Below, in pieces: positions 56,179 to 64,000 of a stretch of DNA of 64,000 nucleotides. The notes beneath the pieces were generated by a model. It had not been told where the DNA came from. It was given only the letters and a program-made list of their open reading frames with translations, and did not search any database. This stretch comes from Saccharopolyspora sp. SCSIO 74807 (GTDB lineage Bacteria; Actinomycetota; Actinomycetes; Mycobacteriales; Pseudonocardiaceae): assembly GCF_037023755.1 (NCBI RefSeq), contig NZ_CP146100.1:5301501-5365500 (forward strand). The letters run 5' to 3'. Numbering within the stretch: the first letter of the stretch is position 1; the number at the start of each line of letters is the position of its first letter. Position numbers and translations under genes: made by a program.

Positions 56179-57357
56179 GTGGTCGATCAACCGGTAGCGT
56201 CCCGACGGGACCCAGCTCACGTGGTAGACCTGTTCGCAGGTCCGGGCGGTTTGGATGTCGCGGCGCACTGGCTGGGGCTGCATGTGGACGGCATCGAATG
56301 GGATCCGGCCGCCCGCAAGACCAGGAAGGCCGCCAATCTGCCCACGGCGCCGACAGGGGACGTTCGCGAGTTAAGCCCCGGACATTACCCGAGTGCTGGC
56401 ATCTTGGCCGGTGGTCCGCCGTGTCAGACCTACACGGTGGCGGGCTCGGGCGCGGGTCGCAAGGCCCTGGACCAGGTGAAGAAGTTCGCCATGCGGATGG
56501 AATATGACGAGTGCGGCGTCGGAGAGGACCTTCGGAGCCTGGCCGACGAACGTACCGCCTTGGTCCTGGAGCCGTTGCGCTGGATCCTGGAAGCGGACCG
56601 GGACGGAGACCCGTTTCACACCATCGTCTTGGAGCAGGTACCGACGGTTCGTCCTGTTTGGAAAGAATACCACGGTATCCTCAAGAGGCTCGGTTACTCC
56701 GCGGACTACGACGTGCTGAACACCGAACAGTTCGGCGTCCCCCAGACCCGTAGACGAGCGATCCTGATCGCCTCACGCGATCGGCATGTAACGCTTCCTC
56801 AACCAACGCACGCCCGCTACCGCAAGGGAGTCCCGTCTTCTGACCTTCCGGCCGGGGGGTTGGAACCGTGGGTCAGCATGGGCCAGGCACTTCGGAAACG
56901 CTCTCGACCGTTCGAAGTGATCTCGAACTACGGAACCGGCGGGGACCCGAAGAAGCGGGGACGCAGGGATTCCTCCATGCCCGCTGCCACCGTCACCGGC
57001 AAGATCCTGCGCAACCGGGTATTCGAGGGCGGGCAGGAAGCCAAACGGTTCGACGTACACGAAGCGGGCAGGCTTCAGACCTTCCCGCTGGATTACCCTT
57101 GGCAAGGTAAGGACCAAGCACAGCAAGTCGGCAATGCCATCCCCCCGCGTCTGGCCGTCCACGTGTTGGCCGCGGCGCTCGGATTCAAAGTCGACGACGA
57201 AGTCCTCGACGCCACCGTCGACGGCGAGTGGAAACGCACCTCCAAGGAAAAGCCCCTCGCGAACGAGCTACCGATTACTCATAACACACCCGGTAGAGTC
57301 GGAAACGACGCCTACACGCAAGACGTTTCCGCCGAACCCGTCACCATGCCGTCCTAA
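56179..57357 (+). CDS. DNA (cytosine-5)-methyltransferase
   Basis: 392 residues from GTG at 56179; GTG at 56134 is an alternative but has no better signal. Motif I VVDLFAGPGGLDVAAHWLGL, motif IV with the catalytic Cys in ILAGGPPCQTYTVAGSGAG, motif VIII QFGVPQTRRRAILIAS and motif X QQVGNAIPPRLAVH. The target-recognition region between VIII and X includes ISNYGTGGDPKKRGRRDSSM. It should protect host DNA from the Z1-operon activity. Vsr lies downstream in convergent orientation. Confidence 0.92.
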   Translation: MVDQPVASRRDPAHVVDLFAGPGGLDVAAHWLGLHVDGIEWDPAARKTRKAANLPTAPTGDVRELSPGHYPSAGILAGGPPCQTYTVAGSGAGRKALDQVKKFAMRMEYDECGVGEDLRSLADERTALVLEPLRWILEADRDGDPFHTIVLEQVPTVRPVWKEYHGILKRLGYSADYDVLNTEQFGVPQTRRRAILIASRDRHVTLPQPTHARYRKGVPSSDLPAGGLEPWVSMGQALRKRSRPFEVISNYGTGGDPKKRGRRDSSMPAATVTGKILRNRVFEGGQEAKRFDVHEAGRLQTFPLDYPWQGKDQAQQVGNAIPPRLAVHVLAAALGFKVDDEVLDATVDGEWKRTSKEKPLANELPITHNTPGRVGNDAYTQDVSAEPVTMPS

Positions 57358-57629
57358 TAGATCCCTGGCGCTTCCACAGGATCGCCATGTCCCGACGCCA
57401 CTGGATGCTCCAGAATTCTTAGGACAGTTACGAACGCAGAAGCGGTCAGGTACCTGCCCGGCGAGCAAGTGCGCGCGAAGGAAATCGGTTCTTCTTCCAC
57501 CGCGCCCACGCAACTCACATCAATCTTGCGGCCGTAGACCGCAGTGGACGTGCGTGCCGCGAGGATAGGTCCGTTCCCGTGGACCGACTCGCTCCGCTCG
57601 ATCTACCGGCCACCGCCCCTCTCACAAGG
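57358..57629. other. Convergent intergenic region
   Basis: 272 bp between the convergent methyltransferase and Vsr genes. No open frame or obvious hairpin supports another feature. Confidence 0.4.
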
Positions 57630-58061
57630 TCACCGGCGCAACCGCACCTCATGCGCGATACGGGCCGCACCCGCCTGCGGATCCTCGTGCTCCCAGATGC
57701 GGAGGACCGACCAGCCGGCCTCGAGCAACAGCCGGTCGGTCTCCCGGTCGCGCTCACGGTTGCGTCGCACCTTCTCCGCCCAGAACTCGGAGTTCGTCGC
57801 CGACTGCGTGTGATGTTCCGGGCAGCCGTGCCAGAAGCAACCGTCCATGAACACCGCGACCTTGACCCGGCTGAAGGACAGGTCGGCGGTACGACGGATC
57901 GCGGGAAGCGGACGCATCGATACCCGGTAGCGCAACCCAAGCGCGTGCACGGCACGCCTCAACGCCAACTCCGGCTTGGTGTCCCGCCCCTTGTTGGCCT
58001 GCATGCTCTTGCGCACGCCTTCGCTGGAAGCCCCTGCCGGACGCCTAGAAGCCATGCTCAT
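57630..58061 (-). CDS. vsr: Very short patch repair endonuclease
   Basis: 143 residues, the usual Vsr length. Signature segments are SMQANKGRDTKPELALRRAV at the N-terminus, DLSFSRVKVAVFMDGCFWHG then CPEHHT near 70-85 (D and the zinc/His region), and NSEFWAEKVRRNRERDRETD. Vsr nicks at T:G mismatches made by deamination of 5-methylcytosine, so pairing with the C5 methyltransferase makes sense. ATG at 58061 or 58055. Confidence 0.93.
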   Translation of the reverse strand: MSMASRRPAGASSEGVRKSMQANKGRDTKPELALRRAVHALGLRYRVSMRPLPAIRRTADLSFSRVKVAVFMDGCFWHGCPEHHTQSATNSEFWAEKVRRNRERDRETDRLLLEAGWSVLRIWEHEDPQAGAARIAHEVRLRR

Positions 58062-58283
58062 GACCTTACGTCACGGACGATACCCAGCCGTATCCCAGCA
58101 AAAGACCCTCGTGATCGATGCGTGGGTCAGTGCTGGGAGGTAGTGCCGAAGACGACAGCGTGCTTGAGATCAACACCTCTTGAATCCGAAAGCTACGCGG
58201 GTGAGCAAGCGGTACGCCCGTTGCGTCGCGGGTGCACACGCCAGCGGACGAAACGACCTTGCAAAGCACCGCGCACCGAAACG
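58062..58283. other. Intergenic region after vsr
   Basis: 222 bp with no supported gene. It separates the Z1/Vsr cluster from the integrase tail with core copy e. Confidence 0.4.
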
Positions 58284-58360
58284 CTACGATCGCGGCATGG
58301 AGACGCGCTTTGCGCGGATCCGCCACGCGGCGGGACTTGAGTCCCCTCGGACACGTCATT
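58284..58360 (-). pseudogene. Integrase C-terminal tail with core copy e
   Basis: The minus strand reads VRGDSSPAAWRIRAKRVSMP then RS and a stop at 58284. Core CCTCGGACAC is at 58345-58354, in the V-R-G frame. The left flank resembles that of core copy c. Confidence 0.55.
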
Positions 58361-58392
58361 ACCCCATGAACCCGTGTGGTTCATGGGGTAAT
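58358..58392. repeat. Perfect 14-bp inverted repeat beside core copy e
   Basis: ATTACCCCATGAAC and GTTCATGGGGTAAT flank a 7-base loop, four bases from the core. The half ATTACCCCA recurs beside core copy f, and TTACCCCAT beside core copy d. It may be an integrase-arm sequence or a terminator of the integrase gene. Confidence 0.65.
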
Positions 58393-58481
58393 TCGTCTGT
58401 GTGCTGCCAGGATCGGCGGCTCGCAGAGCTGCCAGGTCGCGGCGCTGCAGGTGATCGTCTCACCTGCTTCACGCATAAGGA

Positions 58482-59612
58482 TCACCGCTTCAACCGAGCG
58501 CGCGCTGATTGAGCGGTGAGCCAATCCAGCAAGCGGTCCTCACGGACGTAAAGGCTCCTGGGTTGGTCGGCTGTTCGCGGACGACTGCTGGTGTGCCCAT
58601 GCCGACACCGGTAACCAGGCCGGCGGTTTATCCAGTGCGAGTCCATCCGCCTCCCGCACACACCACAGCGCACCAGGCCAGCCAACGCATACGTCCGCAC
58701 CGTGCCGTCACCCGCCTTGCGCGGCGCGCGGATCGATTGCGCGGCAACGAAATCGGCCTCCGTGACCAAAGCAGGGTGGGTCACCCGTGTGGAGATCGTC
58801 CACTCAGCCGCAGGGTTCGGGCGGCGCACCGGCCGGGAGTGGTCATGATCAGTCCCGTACCTGTTCCACACCTGCCGACCCGTGTACCGCGGGTTGGCCA
58901 GGATGCAGGCCACCGTCCGCAACGTCCACCATCGCCGACCCCGGTGTGCATTGCGTTCCGCATCGACCTCAGCCGGGCATGGAACCCCTTCCTCGTTGAG
59001 CCCGCGGGCAATGCTCGCGACACTGGAACCTGCCAGGCGTTCGAAGAACATCCGCACCACATACGGTGATGTTGCCGGATCAGGCTCCAACCGCCTCAAC
59101 CGACGACCCCACCCCGCGTGCACACGGTTCGGATGCGCACCCGCTTCCACCAGCCGATAGCCATAAGGCGGTCGTCCACCCAAATACCGCCCCTGCCCAG
59201 CGGCCTGCGCACGCATCGCCGCAAGAGTCCGGTGACGAGCACGTAGAACCTCGCGCTGCGACTGACTACCCAACATCAACAACAACGCCCGATGCGCAGG
59301 GTCTCCGAGATCAACTGGGCCCTCTGTCTCCGGTAACCTCTCCGCCACACCATGCCGCTCGAACACCGGTAGCAACCGAGTCATCTGATCCCCAGAGAAC
59401 GCCCGCTCGTACTCACCGATCACCACCGCATCGAAATTCCGCCCCGAATCCGGCAACGCCGCCAGCAACGCAGTCGCCCGCGGACGCTGCCACCAACCAC
59501 GACGACGGGAAATTCCAGCATCGAAGTACTCCGCCACCACCCGACCATTACCGCCGATCACCGCCACGTCGACGCGTGCATGGGCGGGCACCGACCCAGC
59601 CCGCCAAGACAT
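58482..59612 (-). CDS. Serine recombinase lacking the nucleophile region
   Basis: 376 residues from ATG at 59612. It begins inside the resolvase domain (GRVVAEYFDAGISRR near 29) and lacks the R-x-S-T-x3-Q segment that carries the nucleophile. The rest is intact: FDAVVIGEYERAF, YLGGRPPYGYRLVEAGAHPN, ILANPRYTGRQVWNR and VRCGVCGRRMDSHWINRRPG. An in-frame stop upstream prevents extension. It is predicted catalytically dead, or needs the N-terminus from another copy. It lies at the left side of the toxin-immunity module. Confidence 0.8.
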   Translation of the reverse strand: MSWRAGSVPAHARVDVAVIGGNGRVVAEYFDAGISRRRGWWQRPRATALLAALPDSGRNFDAVVIGEYERAFSGDQMTRLLPVFERHGVAERLPETEGPVDLGDPAHRALLLMLGSQSQREVLRARHRTLAAMRAQAAGQGRYLGGRPPYGYRLVEAGAHPNRVHAGWGRRLRRLEPDPATSPYVVRMFFERLAGSSVASIARGLNEEGVPCPAEVDAERNAHRGRRWWTLRTVACILANPRYTGRQVWNRYGTDHDHSRPVRRPNPAAEWTISTRVTHPALVTEADFVAAQSIRAPRKAGDGTVRTYALAGLVRCGVCGRRMDSHWINRRPGYRCRHGHTSSRPRTADQPRSLYVREDRLLDWLTAQSARARLKR

Positions 59613-60118
59613 CCCGCCTCCCGTCCTCTCGACTCGACATGCTCACGCTCCGCTCCGCTCGACATACATCCAGCCAACGAGACGCAACCTTGGTCAGGCA
59701 TCGACGCGCTCGGCGGACGGACCACCGGAACGGAGCAACACACCACGGCCGATTGCGGGAAGCCTCGGTCTTCGCATGACAGACGCCTTCTCTGCCGCGC
59801 CGATTACGTCGCCCGCAAGGTCGGATTCCTCGGCGTACTGGTCGGCACCGTCAAGATGATCACCATCGTCCGGTCGTCGAATAGGACGGCTCGCGGGTAA
59901 GTCCGTCAAGCCGCGGTCCCGCCCCACCGAGGTGCGGTGGTCTGCCCCGGGGCCGCATTTTTCGTTCCGTATAGGGGCATCCGGCCGGTGTCGTAGACTC
60001 ATGATGATCTGTTGTGATCATGGGTGGTTGCCGCACACGAGCGCTGCTGGCCGCGGTACCGCCCGTGACGAGGTGTCGGCACGTCGCAGCTCGTTCGGTG
60101 CTGTGGGGGTAGGTCTTG
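59613..60118. other. Upstream region of the toxin gene
   Basis: 506 bp without a supported gene. It separates the divergently transcribed integrase and toxin genes, so it should hold the toxin promoter. TGATGATCTGTTGTGATCAT at 60001-60020 contains a loose TGATC/GATCA inverted repeat. Confidence 0.45.
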
Positions 60119-61576
60119 ATGTCCGATTTTCCGGCTCACTTGTTCTCGCTGGGTGGATCTCCGGAGGCGATCGCCGCGTCGGCCCAGCGCTACGAGCGTT
60201 TCGGTCAGAACGCCTCCCATGCCGCTGACCGGATCACCGGGATGGATACCGGTCAGTTCGTCGGTCCGGAGGGTGATCAGTTCCGGGAGAAGCTCAGCTC
60301 GGACCTGCCTCCGCATTTGCGGACCACCGGCACTGCCTTCAGCCAGGTCGGCCAGGCGTTGACCGCCTTTTCCTCGCGGCTTTCGGATCTGCAGAGCACG
60401 ATGCGCCCGCTGGCGCAGCGGGCGCCGGAACTTTGGGATCAGGTCAAGGCCAGCGAAGGTCGCCTGCAGCGCGCGCACGACGCCAACCAGGCACACCTGG
60501 CCCATGCCCCGGCCGGACAGGTCCCGTCGTCCGCAGCTCCCCACAGCTCCGGCGCGGACGCCGCGTCGGCGGCCGTATCCGCCGCCCGTGCGGCGTGGCA
60601 GGACTGCGTGAACAAGGCCAATGGGCTGCGTACCGAGATGAGCGCCGCCGCTCAGGAATGCGCGAACCGCATCGAAGAGGCCAAAGGAATGCGGTTCCAG
60701 GAACCCCCGGGCACGTTGGATCTGATCGGCCAGGGACGGGATTTCATCCGGGAGAACAAAGATGCTCTCAAAAACATCTCCGAGGCCCTGAAGATCGTCT
60801 CCGCGGGACTCGCGGTCGTTGGCCTTGCCTTGCAGGCCATCCCGGTGGTCGGCAATGCCGTCGGAGGAGCGTTCCTAGTGGCCGCCGGGATCACCGGCGG
60901 CGCCGCGCTGGCCATCGACGCCGGCATCTACGCCGCCACCGGCGAAGGCAGCCTCACCTCAATTTTGGTCGACACCGCGTTGACGGTCATTCCCATAGGC
61001 AAGTTGGCGAAACTCGGCAAAGCTGCCTTCAGCATGGCCAAGGACTGGCGTTTTCTTGCACGCCCCACGTCACACATTTCCGAACCGGCGATCCACGCAG
61101 GCTCGGCGAATCCGGCCATGAGGAGGTGGTTCCTCCGTGATCAGCACTCGTGGATGAATGGCGAAAATGCCATCAATGCCCCTCGGTTCAATGCGAGCAC
61201 ACCTGGCTACGTGGAGAACTGCTCGAACAACGTGGCCACCGTTGAACATCGGTTGAACGGGGTCGAGGTCTCGACCGCACCGTTGCACAACCCGCGGTGG
61301 CCGGATCCGGCCGCACTGGGCAATCCCAATGCCAGGTTCCAGGACGTGTCCAGCTATGATGACATCATCAAGGACATGCACGCCCGCGGTGCAGGATCAC
61401 GTGGTGTGGTCTACATCAATCGTCCGGGCAACCCGGACTTGTTCATAAAGCCCACGGCCCACGTGTTCAACGTCCATCACGGCCCGCACGGGGTGGAGTT
61501 CCTTGATGGCCAAACGGGTAATCTCGCGGAGCTGGAACAAAATGTCGACCGCATTGGATACATGCCGTACCGGTAG
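60119..61576 (+). CDS. Polymorphic toxin: T7SS-type N-terminus with papain-fold (Tox-PL) C-terminus
   Basis: 485 residues from ATG at 60119. The N-terminal 120 residues are helical and WXG-like (FSLGGSPEAIAASAQRYERF), followed by a coiled region and hydrophobic Gly/Ala helices at about 225-290 (IVSAGLAVVGLALQAIPVVG). The C-terminal 130 residues have the papain-like triad: Cys in VENCSNNVATVEH near 360, His in PTAHVFNVHHGPHG near 455 and Asp in VEFLDGQTGN near 468. Related toxins deamidate or cleave host proteins. An immunity-type gene follows at once. A relic of the same N-terminus is at 1998-2355. Confidence 0.85.
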   Translation: MSDFPAHLFSLGGSPEAIAASAQRYERFGQNASHAADRITGMDTGQFVGPEGDQFREKLSSDLPPHLRTTGTAFSQVGQALTAFSSRLSDLQSTMRPLAQRAPELWDQVKASEGRLQRAHDANQAHLAHAPAGQVPSSAAPHSSGADAASAAVSAARAAWQDCVNKANGLRTEMSAAAQECANRIEEAKGMRFQEPPGTLDLIGQGRDFIRENKDALKNISEALKIVSAGLAVVGLALQAIPVVGNAVGGAFLVAAGITGGAALAIDAGIYAATGEGSLTSILVDTALTVIPIGKLAKLGKAAFSMAKDWRFLARPTSHISEPAIHAGSANPAMRRWFLRDQHSWMNGENAINAPRFNASTPGYVENCSNNVATVEHRLNGVEVSTAPLHNPRWPDPAALGNPNARFQDVSSYDDIIKDMHARGAGSRGVVYINRPGNPDLFIKPTAHVFNVHHGPHGVEFLDGQTGNLAELEQNVDRIGYMPYR

Positions 61577-61606
61577 GTGCGCGACAGGTTGAGGAGTGCA
61601 GCTGGA

Positions 61607-61906
61607 ATGGTTTCGAAAGACGACGCCAACCGCGCCGCTGAACAATTTTTGGCGGAGGTTTACGGCGACGATGCGGTTGGGTCCACGATCGTCATCGAAG
61701 GAATCGGCGAGGTCCCCAACGCATGGATCGTGGCATTCGACCTGGCCGACAGCGACACGGATGATCCGACCCAATTGCCAATGGTGCGGAATATCATCGT
61801 CCCCAAGGACGGCACTCCCGCACACCTGCCACCTACAGCGCTTCCGATCCCGAAGTACCTGTCCATGGTCGAGTCCGGAGAATGGAACTGGGTCGGCGCG
61901 CCATAA
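61607..61906 (+). CDS. YrhB/Imm35-like immunity protein
   Basis: 99 residues from ATG at 61607, with GAGGAG 11 bases upstream; GTG at 61577 directly after the toxin stop is an alternative. KDDANRAAEQFLAEVYGDDA is the helical start, followed by strands IVIEGIGEVPNAWIVAFD and RNIIVPKDGTPAHLPP. The arrangement fits YrhB-type (Imm35) immunity proteins that pair with Tox-PL toxins. It probably protects the producer by direct binding to the toxin. Confidence 0.7.
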   Translation: MVSKDDANRAAEQFLAEVYGDDAVGSTIVIEGIGEVPNAWIVAFDLADSDTDDPTQLPMVRNIIVPKDGTPAHLPPTALPIPKYLSMVESGEWNWVGAP

Positions 61907-61989
61907 TTCCGACCCCACCCTGCCCCTGACGATTCATGCCTGCTGCCTGGTGACATCCAGGTTTGGCAAGCCGAGCGGACCGCCTCCAT

Positions 61990-62050
61990 TTAGCCGACCT
62001 CCGGAAGCTCGATTCGTGTGGTTGGCGCGCAACTTCGTCCTCGGACACAG
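61990..62050 (-). pseudogene. Integrase C-terminal tail with core copy f
   Basis: The minus strand reads VRGRSCAPTTRIELPEVG and stop at 61990, matching the tails at 23847 and 45022. Core CCTCGGACAC is at 62039-62048. It closes the toxin-immunity module on the right. Confidence 0.65.
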
Positions 62051-62224
62051 AATTACCCCACGGGTTTGATCTTTCGTAGCGTAGGGGTCCTTGATATCAG
62101 CCGAGGCGAGGCTACGGTCTCGCCTCGGTCGCGTCTAGGGCTGTTTTCGCAGCTTGCCTGCCTGGTGCTCGCTCGGCATTTCGCCAACGCCCGCGTTCCT
62201 CGCGGTACCCGGCCGATGCGTCGG

Positions 62225-63240
62225 TCAGCACCCTGGTAGGGACAGCTGTGTCCCGCTGAGTGGTGGTGCTGTGGGTGCCGGTTCGGGCTGGAGCTGTTCG
62301 AGTATCCAGTCCGGACCGAGGTAGACGATCACCAACCCGTTCGCGCGAAGATAGTTGACCACATCCTCCTCGGCGCCGCTGACCTCCGGCAGCCGGGATC
62401 GCAGCCCGTCGAGAAGGTGTTCCTCCCTGACATAGACGCTCTTCAGACCCGGCGCCTCGGCCCGGGCGCTCGTGCGGCCGTGACGGCAGCGGTAACCGGG
62501 GCAGTTATGCGCCCAGTGCGAATCGAACCGCCGATCACACGCCCCACACACCACCAACCCCGCCAGCCGATACCTTCGGGTCCCACCGTCCTGGGATCTC
62601 CTCGCCGCCCGGATGCCCCGCACCGAACGAAACGTCGCCTCGTCCACCAACGCCGCATGCGCCGGCGCGTCCGACACCGCCCACTCCCCCGCGTTCGTCC
62701 GACGGCCCGTACCGCCGGCACGACGAGCCGCCCCGAGGCTCTGGGTCGTGCCGGTGCGGTTCCACACCTGCCTGCCGGTGTAACGCGGATTCTCCAAGAT
62801 CCCGGCCACCGTCGGCGTCCTCCACGCCCGCCCCGAACGATGCCGATTCCGCCGCGAATCAGCACCCGACGGACACACCACCCCACGATCGTTGAGCTCC
62901 CGTGCAATGCCGGCAATGCTCCGCCCCACCGCACGCTGCTGAAAAATCCACCGCACCCACGGCCCCGTCACCGGATTCGGCTCCAACTGACGCAACCGAC
63001 GCCCCCACCGCGCATGCGCCTCCAACGGATGCGGACCCGCATCCACAAGCCGATACCCATACGGCGGCCGACCACCCAAAAACCGCCCCTGCACACACGC
63101 CTGCGTCCGCATCGCCGGCCAACACCCGATACCGCGACCGCACCACCCCACGCCGCGACTGCGAACCCAACAACACCGTCAACGCCCGATGCTCCGGATC
63201 AGCTAGATCCACCGGCCCATCCGTCTCCCGCAACCACAAC
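62225..63240 (-). pseudogene. Serine recombinase, truncated and frameshifted
   Basis: The N-terminal piece (RETDGPVDLADPEHRALTVL) is in one frame and the main piece from about 63090 (RFLGGRPPYGYRLVDAGPHP, ILENPRYTGRQVWNR, VVCGACDRRFDSHWAHNCPG) is in another. The C-terminus ends QLSLPGC. The resolvase domain with the nucleophile is missing beyond about 63240. Same subfamily as the copies at 45119 and 58482. Confidence 0.8.
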
Positions 63241-63444
63241 TGGATGCCCCGCTCGGCAAGAACCGGTACCGGCTCGGCACCGAGATCGTCAAGCTCAGCG
63301 ACGACGAGGCCGAGCAGACCTGGACGGCAATGCGGACGGCCGACCCCGCCCGGATGACCTACGAGGAAGCTCTGGTCCGGTTACCGACTTCATCACCAGC
63401 ACGGACCCGCAGGCGGCGGGAAACCGGCTGCTGGGGCCGTTCTG
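63241..63444 (+). pseudogene. Fragment of an unrecognised protein
   Basis: The + strand reads GKNRYRLGTEIVKLSDDEAE then QTWTAMRTADPARMTYEEAL. After a one-frame jump near 63385 it continues VTDFITSTDPQAAGNRLLGP F and stop. This looks like the C-terminal 65 residues of a real protein cut by the integrase relic on its left. Family unknown. Confidence 0.5.
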
Positions 63445-63529
63445 ATTCGTACGAGCACGAACGTGCGGAACGAATGGACGCAAATCGACTCCGGTGCCGG
63501 ACGAGGACTGCATGTCCGCACCCCAGGCG

Positions 63530-63681
63530 CGCGAATCCGGCTTGCCCGCCAACATCGCCGGACCGTCCACAGTGCTCGGTGGCGCGCGCAGCGGGGACGT
63601 TCCCCGGATCCAGGCCTTTCACCACCTGTTCGGCTTCCGATCGTCCGGACGGCTGCCGTTCCTGCCGGGAACGGAAAAACG
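63530..63681 (+). pseudogene. Fragment of a thioester-reductase-like SDR
   Basis: RESGLPANIAGPSTVLGGAR then SGDVPRIQAFHHLFGFRSSG and RLPFLPGT aligns with the middle of the SDR at 42403 (RESGLPASIARISTVIGDSS, GDIPRLQAFHYLLGFALSGQ). Neither end of the gene is present. It shows that a second copy of the lipid/polyketide locus, or a duplicated piece of it, once lay here. Confidence 0.7.
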
Positions 63682-63709
63682 CAGCCACGCCAAGAATAGT
63701 AGCCAGAGC

Positions 63710-63941
63710 CGATCAGTCCCCCGGCACCTACGAGTTGGTCGCCATCTTCGATGCCCTCCACAACATGGACGACCCGGTCGCCGTCGGTCGGCACGTGCAT
63801 GCGTCGCTGCCCCCCGGACGGCACCGCATGCTCTTCGAGCCCGCAGCCGGTGATCAGATCACGGACAACCTGAATCCGGTCGGCCGGCGCTGCCAGCCGC
63901 CCGTAGCGCGGAAACGATCCTCGCCGCCATCCGCCTTCTAG
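63710..63941 (+). pseudogene. C-terminal fragment of a SAM-dependent methyltransferase
   Basis: The + strand reads YELVAIFDALHNMDDPVAVG then RHVHASLPPGRHRMLFEPAA and GDQITDNLNPVGR, the typical core of actinomycete class I methyltransferases (DALHDM and EP-x-AGD). After NPVGR it breaks up into Pro/Arg-rich sequence. No N-terminus is present. Confidence 0.65.
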
Positions 63942-64000
63942 CGCCGTCGTACTCGTCCAGACCTCCGATCACGGCGTCGCCGTCCCGGCGAACCAGCGGC

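Noticed and set aside
46972-58061. DISARM or BREX assignment for the 47-58 kb cluster
   Set aside because: No DrmA/DrmB-type helicase, PLD protein, PglZ or BrxC-like gene; the Z1, dual GHKL, Dcm and Vsr set fits the MutL/MORC-Z1 class instead.

Overview
The window looks like a high-GC actinobacterial chromosome. It has strong third-position GC bias, many GTG starts, a WhiB-type regulator, an actinobacterial-style integrative element with an FtsK-like transfer protein, and LysM-BTAD and Nit1C clusters. A Pseudonocardiales-type host such as a Saccharopolyspora relative is plausible, but no marker gene proves it. No complete rRNA or tRNA gene is visible; there is one tRNA 3'-end-like fragment at 6911-6940.

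Layout. 1-2 kb: a partial S51 peptidase and an AbgT transporter. 2-4 kb: decayed genes. 4-6.9 kb: an IS3-family element split by an IS30-family element, both with visible inverted repeats and target duplications. 7.05-23.9 kb: an integrative element bounded by identical 24-bp direct repeats. It carries a large serine integrase, an FtsK-like transfer protein, a DUF2637/SpdB-like protein, a WhiB, an excisionase-like HTH, a repressor, and two convergent HTH-Nudix paralogues around a cupin. Its cargo is an AT-rich DUF262/HEPN pair plus a helicase-TPR/CBS-HEPN pair. 23.9-26.1 kb: a decayed second element of the same family. 26.5-29.5 kb: YbaB, a small helical protein and a LysM-BTAD protein. 30-38 kb: a Nit1C (MSMEG_0565-0572 type) operon with two nitrilase-superfamily genes, one lacking the catalytic Cys and Glu. 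39.4-43.4 kb: a frameshifted gene, a hypothetical, and the tail of a PUFA-synthase-type PKS plus a reductase. 43.5-46.8 kb: integrase scars, a three-repeat CRISPR-like array and an Rhs fragment. 47-58 kb: a MutL/MORC-ATPase plus Z1 helicase restriction-type cluster with a C5 methyltransferase and Vsr. 58.3-63.3 kb: a truncated integrase, a papain-fold toxin/immunity pair and another broken integrase. 63.3-64 kb: gene fragments.

The unifying signal is a 10-bp sequence, CCTCGGACAC, found six times on the + strand. Each copy sits at the 3' side of a serine-integrase gene or relic. Each copy also falls in the same minus-strand frame (encoding V-R-G), followed by a short tail and a stop. The identical repeats at 7046 and 23886 bracket one complete element. 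The copies at 58345 and 62039 bracket a 3.7-kb toxin-immunity module, and those at 43681 and 45071 a 1.4-kb Rhs/CRISPR-like module. I infer a hotspot where elements integrate into the 3' coding end of earlier integrases and so keep rebuilding the target.

Three proteins in separate putative defence loci carry an R-x4-H HEPN-type motif. Together with the restriction-type cluster and the toxin pair, this makes the window a layered defence and conflict island.
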